A stretch of 10,255 nt of DNA. Origin: Planctomycetia bacterium. GTDB lineage: Bacteria; Planctomycetota; Phycisphaerae; Phycisphaerales; SM1A02. Below are positions 1 through 7,496 of this stretch, piece after piece; positions within the stretch are counted from its first letter, which is position 1, and every line of letters starts with the position of its first letter. The DNA lies in contig JAACEA010000165.1 of the NCBI GenBank assembly GCA_009936695.1, positions 1 through 10,255 on the forward strand, read 5' to 3'. The notes beneath the pieces were generated by a model. That model searched no databases and was not told the DNA's origin. It saw nothing but the letters and a program-made list of their open reading frames with translations. A program made the translations under genes and the position numbers.

Positions 1-485
1 AGGACGATCACGCGGGGGTCGAGGTGATCAGCGTCGGCTACCACTCGATCCTGCTCGTCCTCACCATGCTCCCGATCGTGCTGCTCTCCAAGAAGATGGC
101 GCTGGTGGTCGACCACGGGACCGCGGCGCTCGGAGCGCCGGCGGCGCTCGGCGGATTCCTCGTCGCGATCCTCGTGCTTTCGCCGGAAGCGATGGCCGCG
201 GTTCGGGCGGCGATGGCGAACCGTCTTCAACGGACCGTCAACATCGCGTTGGGGTCGGCGGTCGCCACGATCGGACTGACCATCCCCGCCGTGCTGATCA
301 TCGGGTTCGTGACGGGGAAGAAGGTCGAACTCGGACTTGAAAACGTCGAATTGGTACTTCTTGTCACCACGATTCTCGCCGCGATGGTGAATTTCGGGAG
401 CGGACGGAGTACCGTTCTACAGGGTGCCATCCACACCCTCCTCTTTCTCGCGTACGTGGTCCTCGTCTTCGACGTGCCGGCCTGA
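1..485 (+). CDS. chaA: Ca2+/H+ antiporter, ChaA-type, C-terminal part (5' end outside window)
   Basis: This is the 3' part of a cation/proton antiporter of the CaCA superfamily, an inner-membrane protein that exports Ca2+ (and perhaps Na+ or K+) in exchange for protons. The frame is open to the window edge (whole codons from base 3), so the GTG at 24 is an internal valine codon rather than a start. About 160 residues are visible. They contain the second Na_Ca_ex repeat: the stretch GAPAALGGFLVA, then VLSPEA with the conserved acidic residue, then NIALGSAVATIGLTIPA, then a late FGSGRSTVLQGA motif, all typical of the ChaA C-terminus. Four or five hydrophobic helices alternate with short loops. 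The family is usually about 350-370 residues, so the N-terminal half is missing. The stop is 47 bases before the next gene. Nothing links it functionally to the pyrimidine genes downstream. The family call is firm; the exact ion is not determined. Confidence 0.85.
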   Translation, partial: DDHAGVEVISVGYHSILLVLTMLPIVLLSKKMALVVDHGTAALGAPAALGGFLVAILVLSPEAMAAVRAAMANRLQRTVNIALGSAVATIGLTIPAVLIIGFVTGKKVELGLENVELVLLVTTILAAMVNFGSGRSTVLQGAIHTLLFLAYVVLVFDVPA

Positions 486-532
486 GATCGCATTCGTGAC
501 CGATTCCTCGACACCCTGATCCGGAGCGCCGC

Positions 533-757
533 ATGGCCACCCGAAAGCAACTCGAAAAGCAGAAGAAGGCTCGTGCCCTCAAGAAGAAGAAGATCACCCT
601 CGCCAAGGAGGCGAGTCGTCGCGAAGAGGGGCCGGACGAGCGGGCGGAACGGCTCGAACGTCAGGCGAACGACCGTCAGTTCGGCGGCGACGCCGGCAAG
701 GGGGGGCCGCGGAAGGCCGTCACCGGTCCGAAGATGCATCGTCCTCAGGGAGGCTGA
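533..757 (+). CDS. Small lysine-rich hypothetical protein (74 aa)
   Basis: I do not recognise this gene. It has an ATG start with GGAG (523-526) six bases upstream, and strong G/C bias at third codon positions like its neighbours, which supports real coding. The 74-residue product is almost entirely charged and polar. Residues 1-26 contain nine lysines, including a KKKK run at 17-20 (ALKKKKITLAKEAS). Residues 27-47 alternate Glu and Arg (REEGPDERAERLER), as expected for a charged amphipathic helix. The last 25 residues are rich in Gly, Pro and Lys and look disordered. There are no cysteines, signal peptide or membrane segment. Such composition suits a soluble protein that binds RNA, DNA or ribosomes, but that is a guess from composition only. 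It lies 47 bases after the antiporter stop and 57 bases before the dehydrogenase start, so it could be cotranscribed with either. Confidence 0.6.
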   Translation: MATRKQLEKQKKARALKKKKITLAKEASRREEGPDERAERLERQANDRQFGGDAGKGGPRKAVTGPKMHRPQGG

Positions 758-814
758 CGCTTCCGAGGCGATGCCCGCCGATCCCGATCCTCGAGCCCGG
801 AACGGAGTTCCCCC

Positions 815-2302
815 ATGTCGACCCAGTCCCTTCATCACCTCATCGGCGGTGCGGCGCACGAAGACGCCGGCACCACGCAACGGGTGAACATCGATCCGGC
901 CACCGGCAAGACGGTCTCGGTCGCACCGCTCGACGCGGTCGACGCGGCCGATCGGGCGGTGGCGGCGGCGGCCTCGGCGTTCGAATCGTGGTCACAGACC
1001 CCGGTGGGCGATCGGATCCAGCACCTCTTCCGCTACAAGACGATCCTCGAGGATCACGCCGACGAACTGGCGGGCATCCTGGTCCGGGAGCACGGCAAGA
1101 CGATGGGGGAATCGGTCGGATCCGTCCGACGGGGGATCGACTGCATCGAACACGCCTGTGCCGCACCCGTCCTCATGATGGGCCGGACCCTTCCGCAGAT
1201 CGCGGTCTCCTCGTCGTTCTGCCGCACCGAGGACGAGGGCGGCGTCGGCCTCGATTCCTCGGCGGATCGGATGCCGCTCGGCGTCTGCGTCGGCATCACG
1301 CCCTTCAACTTTCCGATCATGGTCCCGATGTGGATGTGGCCGATGGCGGTCGCGTGCGGCAACACCTTCGTGCTGAAGCCCTCCGAGAAGGATCCGATCT
1401 CCGCGGTGCGAACCACCGAACTGGCGCACGAAGCCGGATTCCCGGAAGGGGTCTTGAATCTCGTTCACGGGGGACTGGCGGTCGTCGATCGTCTCCTCGC
1501 CCATGAAGACGTCGCGGCGGTGTCCTTCGTCGGCTCGACGCGGGCCGGCGCCTCGATCTACGCGAAGGGGGCGGCGCACGGCAAGCGGGTCCAGTGCATG
1601 TGCGGGGCGAAGAACTTCTCGATCATCATGCCGGACGCCAATCGCGACGCCGCGGTCGACGGGATCTTCGGATCCGCGTTCGGAAACACCGGGCAACGCT
1701 GTCTCGCGGGAAGCGTCGTGGTGTGCGTCGGCGACTCGGCGGACTGGTTCGTCCCCGCACTGGTCGAGCGGACCAGGGGGATCAAGATCGGGTCGGGAGA
1801 TCGTCCGGACACCTCCATGGGTCCCATGCAGGATCTCGAATCGCGGGATCGCGTCCTCGAATACGTCGGCATCGGCGAGGCGGAGGGCGCTTCGGTGCTC
1901 ATCGACGGCCGCACCGCGGACGTCCCCTCGGCCGGCTGCTTCGTCGGGCCCACGATCCTCGACCACGTGACGCCCGACATGCGGGTCGGCACCGAGGAGA
2001 TCTTCGGGCCGGTGCTGTCGGTGATGCGGGCGGGCTCGCTCGAAGAGGCGGTGGGATTCGTCAACCGCTCCGAGTACGGCAACATGTCGGTCATCTTCAC
2101 CGACTCCGGCCACGCGGTCCGGAAGTTCGAGCGCACCGTCCAGGCCGGCATGCTCGGCGTGAACGTGGGCGTCCCGGCGCCGATGGCGGCCTTCCCGTTC
2201 AGCGGTTGGAAGAAGTCGTTCTACGGCGACCTGCATGTGAACGGCGAGGATGGAGCCCGTTTCTTCACCAGGTCGAGAGTCACGGTCCGTCGCTGGATCT
2301 GA
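815..2302 (+). CDS. mmsA: (Methyl)malonate-semialdehyde dehydrogenase, CoA-acylating
   Basis: This cytoplasmic NAD+-dependent aldehyde dehydrogenase (495 aa, normal family length) converts methylmalonate semialdehyde to propionyl-CoA, or malonate semialdehyde to acetyl-CoA, with loss of CO2. Visible motifs are ITPFNFPIMVPMWMWP (161-176, oxyanion Asn165), FVLKPSEKDP (185-194, Lys188), FVGSTRAG (238-245), GAKN (264-267), GNTGQRCLAGS with catalytic Cys296, and GTEEIFGPV (392-400). GAKN takes the place of the general-base Glu of hydrolytic aldehyde dehydrogenases, which marks the CoA-acylating MmsA/IolA branch. Arg106 (RRGID) and Arg295 fall where the family has substrate-carboxylate arginines. 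The start is fixed by GGAG at 804-807, seven bases before the ATG. The next gene follows after 12 bases. In this cluster it should finish beta-alanine and beta-aminoisobutyrate breakdown. The same enzyme also serves valine and inositol catabolism, but no genes of those pathways are present. Confidence 0.93.
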   Translation: MSTQSLHHLIGGAAHEDAGTTQRVNIDPATGKTVSVAPLDAVDAADRAVAAAASAFESWSQTPVGDRIQHLFRYKTILEDHADELAGILVREHGKTMGESVGSVRRGIDCIEHACAAPVLMMGRTLPQIAVSSSFCRTEDEGGVGLDSSADRMPLGVCVGITPFNFPIMVPMWMWPMAVACGNTFVLKPSEKDPISAVRTTELAHEAGFPEGVLNLVHGGLAVVDRLLAHEDVAAVSFVGSTRAGASIYAKGAAHGKRVQCMCGAKNFSIIMPDANRDAAVDGIFGSAFGNTGQRCLAGSVVVCVGDSADWFVPALVERTRGIKIGSGDRPDTSMGPMQDLESRDRVLEYVGIGEAEGASVLIDGRTADVPSAGCFVGPTILDHVTPDMRVGTEEIFGPVLSVMRAGSLEEAVGFVNRSEYGNMSVIFTDSGHAVRKFERTVQAGMLGVNVGVPAPMAAFPFSGWKKSFYGDLHVNGEDGARFFTRSRVTVRRWI

Positions 2303-2314
2303 GGAGCAGGACCC

Positions 2315-3184
2315 ATGCCAAGAATCACCCGCGCAGCACTCATTCAGGCTTCGAACGCCCTTCCGGACTCGACGGATCTCGAGGCGATCAAGGCGGCGAT
2401 GATCGAGAAGCACGTCGGATTGATCGCGGAGGCGGCCGAACGGGGCGCGAACGTCTGCTGTCTCCAGGAGATCTTCTACGGTCCGTACTTCTGCGCCGAA
2501 CAGGATCCCCGCTGGTATCGCACCGCGGAAGCGGTGCCCGACGGTCCCACCATCCGGCTCATGCAGGAACTCGCGAAGAAGCACGCCATGGTGATGGTCG
2601 TGCCCGTCTACGAGGAGGCGATGACCGGCGTCTACTACAACACCGCCGCGGTCATCGACGAAACGGGCGAGTACCTCGGCAAGTACCGCAAGCACCACAT
2701 CCCGCATTACCAGCCGGGCTTCTGGGAGAAGTTCTACTTCACGCCCGGGGACAACGGCTATCCGGTCTTCGAAACGCGATACGGAAGAATCGGGGTCTAC
2801 ATCTGCTACGACCGGCACTTCCCCGAGGGAGCCCGCGAGCTCGGGTTGAACGGCGCCGAGATCGTGTTCAACCCCTCGGCGACCGTGGCGGGACTCAGCG
2901 AGTACCTCTGGAAGCTCGAGCAGCCCGCGCACGCGGTGGCCAACCAGTACTTCGTCGGGGCGATCAACCGGGTCGGCACGGAGGCGCCCTGGAACATCGG
3001 GGAGTTCTACGGCCAGAGCTACTTCTGCGATCCTCGCGGCCAGATCATGGTCGAGGGATCGCGTGACCAGGACGAGGTGATCATCGCGGATCTCGACCTG
3101 GATCTGATCCAGACGGTGCGCGACACCTGGCAGTTCTTTCGTGACCGTCGGCCGGAATCCTACGAGGGCATCGCCGCCTGGTGA
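2315..3184 (+). CDS. Beta-ureidopropionase (N-carbamoyl-beta-alanine amidohydrolase), nitrilase superfamily
   Basis: This predicted cytoplasmic hydrolase (289 aa) cleaves N-carbamoyl-beta-alanine or N-carbamoyl-beta-aminoisobutyrate to the beta-amino acid, CO2 and NH3. The nitrilase-fold Glu-Lys-Cys triad is visible as Glu52 (CLQEIFYGPYF), Lys126 (GKYRKHHIP) and Cys164 (VYICYDRHFPE), with the usual additional Glu138 (FWEKFYF). The segment NPSATVAGLSEYLWKLE (186-202) followed by VGAINRVGTE (214-223) closely matches the UPB1/PYD3 beta-ureidopropionases as I recall them. It is shorter than the roughly 380-residue animal enzymes because it lacks their N-terminal extension and has a shorter loop after RVGTE. 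GAGGAG overlapping the previous stop (2301-2306) places the ribosome eight bases before this ATG. The main alternative is N-carbamoylputrescine amidohydrolase, which shares the fold; the neighbours favour the pyrimidine role. Bacterial PydC enzymes of the M20 metallopeptidase type are unrelated, so I give no symbol. Confidence 0.9.
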   Translation: MPRITRAALIQASNALPDSTDLEAIKAAMIEKHVGLIAEAAERGANVCCLQEIFYGPYFCAEQDPRWYRTAEAVPDGPTIRLMQELAKKHAMVMVVPVYEEAMTGVYYNTAAVIDETGEYLGKYRKHHIPHYQPGFWEKFYFTPGDNGYPVFETRYGRIGVYICYDRHFPEGARELGLNGAEIVFNPSATVAGLSEYLWKLEQPAHAVANQYFVGAINRVGTEAPWNIGEFYGQSYFCDPRGQIMVEGSRDQDEVIIADLDLDLIQTVRDTWQFFRDRRPESYEGIAAW

Positions 3185-3222
3185 ACCGGCCTCGAAGATT
3201 CCGCGACCTCGATCCGCGGTGA

Positions 3223-3237
3223 ACGGCCGACGGCCGT
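3223..3237. repeat. 15-base palindrome before the NCS1 transporter gene
   Basis: The bases ACGGCCG-A-CGGCCGT form a perfect inverted repeat with a one-base centre, lying in the 83-base gap between the ureidopropionase and the transporter. In RNA it could fold as a 6-bp stem with a 3-base loop. No T-run follows, so it is not a standard intrinsic terminator. It ends 15 bases before the Shine-Dalgarno sequence of the transporter. It could be an operator, an mRNA processing or stability hairpin, or chance in GC-rich DNA; the sequence does not decide. Confidence 0.3.
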
Positions 3238-3267
3238 CCCGCACGCACCTTCGGGAGGCGAATCCGG

Positions 3268-4723
<1,456 letters not shown>

Positions 4724-4734
<11 letters not shown>

Positions 4735-6085
4735 ACACGCCGATCCGGTGATGCCGTCCACCACCCATCGCCCCGGTCCCTACCAGGGGCCCACCCGCGA
4801 GGAGGTGCTCGCGATGCGTCGCGAGTTCCTCGCGCCGTCGCTGCTGACCTACTACCGGGATCCGGTGATGATCGTGGAGGGGTCGATGCAGTGGCTCTTC
4901 GACGAGACCGGGCGGCGTTATCTCGATTTCTTCGGCGGCATCGTCACAGTGTCGGTCGGCCACTGCCACCCGCGGGTCGTCGAGCGGGTCCGCGAGCAGG
5001 TCGAGCGACTGCAGCACACCACGACCATCTACCTGCATCCGACGATCGCGGAGTTCGGTCGGAAGCTCGCGTCCACCATGCCGGAGAACTCCGGTCTGGA
5101 GGTCTGCTACTTCACGAGCTCCGGCAGCGAGGCCAACGAACTCGCGATGCTGATGTCCCGGTTGCACACCGGGAACTTCGATCTGATCGCCCTGCGGAAC
5201 GGGTATCACGGGATGACCAACCAGGCGATGGGGCTGACCGGGCTGCACACCTGGAAACAGCCGCTCCTGCACGGGATCGGCGTGCACCATGCCCGCCTTC
5301 CCGACCGACTCCGGGGTCAGTACGGCTACGACGATCCGGAGGCCGGGTCCAAGTACGCGGACGAAGTCATCGACCTCATCCAGCACGGGACCTCCGGGCA
5401 GATCGCGGGCTTCATCGCGGAACCGATCCAGGGCGTGGGGGGGACCGTCGAGATTCCACCGGGGTACCTCCCGAAGGTCTACGAGGCGGTGCGGGCCGCC
5501 GGCGGGGTCTGCATCTCCGACGAGGTCCAGACGGGTTTCGGTCGGACCGGGACGAACTTCTGGGGTTTCGAGAATCACGGCGTCACACCCGACATCGTGA
5601 CCATGGCCAAGGGCATCGGCAACGGAGCGCCGCTGGGGGCGTGCGTGGCGAGGGCCGAGGTGGCGGGAAGCATGGCGAATCGCCTGCACTTCAACACCTA
5701 CGGTGGCAATCCGGTCTCCATGGCCGCGGGGCTCGCCACGCTCGACGTGATGCTCGAAGAGGATCTTCAGTCGCGATGCCACGAGATCGGCGGCCATCTG
5801 CTCGACGGATTGAAGCACCTGGTCTCGAGCCACGACATCGTCGGGGACGCCCGGGGCCAGGGGTTGATGCTCGGCCTGGAACTGGTGACGGACTCGAAGT
5901 CGATGGCGCCCAACGGGCCCGCGACGGCGCAGGTCCACGAGCGGGCGAAGGAATTCGGTCTTCTGCTCGGCAAGGGTGGACTGAAGGGCAACGTGCTTCG
6001 CATCAAGCCCCCCATGTGCATCACCCGGGCCGACTGCGACTTCGCGATCGAGGTGCTCGATCGCTGTCTCTCGGAGGTCGACTGA
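4724..6085 (+). CDS. Class III aminotransferase, AGXT2 type (beta-alanine / beta-aminoisobutyrate transaminase)
   Basis: This is a PLP-dependent fold-type I aminotransferase, predicted to move the amino group of beta-alanine or beta-aminoisobutyrate to pyruvate or glyoxylate and so yield malonate or methylmalonate semialdehyde. It has 453 residues counted from the TTG start. Visible motifs are PYQGPTREEVLAMRREF (19-35), GGIVTVSVGHCHP (71-83), TSSGSEANELAM with the PLP-phosphate site (131-142), RNGYHGMT (158-165, Tyr161), IAEPIQGVGG (231-240), ISDEVQTGFGRTG with Asp266 that binds the pyridine nitrogen, TMAKGIGNGAPLG with Schiff-base Lys296, and TYGGNPVSMAAG (325-336). The N-terminal PYQGP...LAMRREFLAP region and LQHTTTIYLHP are typical of the AGXT2 / plant PYD4 group, which handles beta-aminoisobutyrate. 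Translation may instead begin at ATG 4751, nine codons later. Four bases separate its stop from the dihydropyrimidinase ATG. The omega-amino-acid:pyruvate group is the main alternative label. Confidence 0.92.
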
Positions 6086-6089
6086 ACCC

Positions 6090-7481
6090 ATGCCACTCCT
6101 CGTCAAGAACGGTCTCGTGGTCAACGCCGATTCGCAGCGTCGGGCCGACGTCTTCGTCGAGGACGAGACGATCACCCGGATCGAGGCGGCCATCGATCCC
6201 GCGGAACTCCCCGAGGGAACCGAGGTCATCGACGCCACGGACCGTCTGGTCTTCCCCGGGTTCATCGATCCCCACGTGCACATCCATCTGCCCTTCATGG
6301 GCACCAACGCGATCGACGATCACGATTCCGCCACCCGGGCCGCGCTGGTCGGCGGGACGACCACGATCATCGAGATGATCTGTCCCGGCCCCGATGACGA
6401 ACCAAGGACCGCGTTCGAGACCTGGAAGGGGCTCGCGGAAGACGGCGCCAACTGCGACTACAGCTTCCACCTCTCGGTGGTCCGCTTCGACGCGCTGGCG
6501 GACCGGCAGATCCGGGAGCTGGTCGCGGAGCACGGGGTGGCGTCCTTCAAGATCTTCCTCGCCTACAAGGGGGCGCTGGACATCGCGGATTCGAATCTGA
6601 TTCCGCTGCTCGAGCTCGCGCGGGAGCTCGGGGTCATCGTGACCGCCCATTGCGAGAACGCGGAAGCGATCGACGCCATGCAGCGCCGATTGCTCGCGGA
6701 GGGGCGGACCGGACCCGAGTGGCACGAGCCTTCCCGGCCGCGGTCGGTCGAGGCTTCCGGGGTCAATCATCTCTGCACCTTCGCGGAGCTGACCGGTGCC
6801 CACGTCTACATCGTGCACACCTCGTGCGAAGCGGCGCTCGACCAGGCGATCGCCGCCCGGAAGCGAGGCGTCGACGTCCGGGTGGAGTCGGTGATCCCAC
6901 ATCTGGTGCTCGACGACACCTGCGCGGAACGGCCCGGTTTCGAGGGTGCGAAATACGTCATGAGTCCACCGCTCCGAGACGCGCGGGAGCACGAGCCGCT
7001 CTGGCGGGGAATCGCGGATCGATCGATCTCGACCATCGGCACCGACCACGCGCCGTTCAACTTCGGCGATCAGAAGACCATGGGTCGCGATGCGTTCACG
7101 GCGATCCCCAACGGAATCCCCTCGATCCAGGAACGGGTCGACCTCGTCCACACCCACGGGGTCGACGCCGGGCGGATCGACCTGCAGACGATGGTCGACG
7201 CCTGCAGCACCCAGGCCGCGAAGATCTTCGGGCTTCATCCCCGCAAGGGGGTGATCGCGGTGGGTTCGGACGCGGATCTCGTCATCTACGACCCGTCCTT
7301 CGAAGGCACCTTCGACGTCGCGGACAGTCTTTCGAAGACCGACTACTCGGGCTACCAGGGCATGCGGCGGAAGGGGCGTTCCGAGACCGTGATCCTTCGC
7401 GGACGCACCGTGGTGCGGGCGGGGCGGTTCGTCGGCGAAGCCGGGGGCGGGCGCTACCTGCCGAGAACGCCGAGCCACTGA
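6090..7481 (+). CDS. hydA: Dihydropyrimidinase (D-hydantoinase family)
   Basis: This is a cytoplasmic binuclear-zinc cyclic amidohydrolase (463 aa) that opens 5,6-dihydrouracil or dihydrothymine to the N-carbamoyl-beta-amino acid. All expected metal ligands are visible: His62 and His64 in FIDPHVHIHLPF, carboxylated Lys154 in SFKIFLAYKG (152-161), His187 in TAHCENAEA, His243 in VYIVHTSCEA and Asp319 in GTDHAPFNFG. Tyr159, Ser292 (VMSPPLRD) and Asn341 (IPNGIPSIQER) match family residues that bind the substrate ring. The C-terminus IAVGSDADLVIYDP and the late GRFVGEAGGGRYLPR are usual for the group. GGAGG (6073-6077) is 12 bases before the ATG, a rather long spacing, and the gene starts four bases after the aminotransferase stop, so coupling is likely. 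Hydantoinases share these motifs. The ureidopropionase, aminotransferase and PreA neighbours favour the pyrimidine role. Confidence 0.95.
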   Translation: MPLLVKNGLVVNADSQRRADVFVEDETITRIEAAIDPAELPEGTEVIDATDRLVFPGFIDPHVHIHLPFMGTNAIDDHDSATRAALVGGTTTIIEMICPGPDDEPRTAFETWKGLAEDGANCDYSFHLSVVRFDALADRQIRELVAEHGVASFKIFLAYKGALDIADSNLIPLLELARELGVIVTAHCENAEAIDAMQRRLLAEGRTGPEWHEPSRPRSVEASGVNHLCTFAELTGAHVYIVHTSCEAALDQAIAARKRGVDVRVESVIPHLVLDDTCAERPGFEGAKYVMSPPLRDAREHEPLWRGIADRSISTIGTDHAPFNFGDQKTMGRDAFTAIPNGIPSIQERVDLVHTHGVDAGRIDLQTMVDACSTQAAKIFGLHPRKGVIAVGSDADLVIYDPSFEGTFDVADSLSKTDYSGYQGMRRKGRSETVILRGRTVVRAGRFVGEAGGGRYLPRTPSH

Positions 7482-7495
7482 CCCCGGGGCGGGTC
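7480..7495. terminator. Possible short bidirectional hairpin between convergent genes
   Basis: GACCC (7480-7484) and GGGTC (7491-7495) can pair around a 6-base loop in the 15-base gap between the convergent dihydropyrimidinase and preA stops. The gap also holds the 8-base palindrome CCCCGGGG. The stem is short and no clean T-run follows on either strand, so this is at best a weak or factor-assisted terminator. Confidence 0.2.
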
Positions 7496-7496
7496 T

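Noticed and set aside
24..26. GTG as the start of a 153-residue membrane protein
   Set aside because: The frame is open upstream to the window edge, there is no Shine-Dalgarno sequence, and the content is the C-terminal half of a ChaA antiporter, so this is an internal codon.
799..811. GGAAC-GGA-GTTCC hairpin covering the mmsA Shine-Dalgarno sequence as a translational switch
   Set aside because: The stem is only five base pairs with a 3-base loop and no alternative pairing partner; such short stems are frequent by chance.
573..887. 104-codon Arg-rich frame overlapping the small Lys-rich gene
   Set aside because: No ribosome binding site, it runs into the mmsA start region, and its sequence is mostly Arg/Pro/Ser as expected from a shifted GC-rich frame.
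992..3244. 750-codon open frame on the minus strand across mmsA and the ureidopropionase gene
   Set aside because: Its translation is rich in Arg, Asp, Gly and His with no family motif, and it lies antisense to two genes with complete catalytic motifs. Long antisense frames are expected in GC-rich DNA with G/C at third positions.
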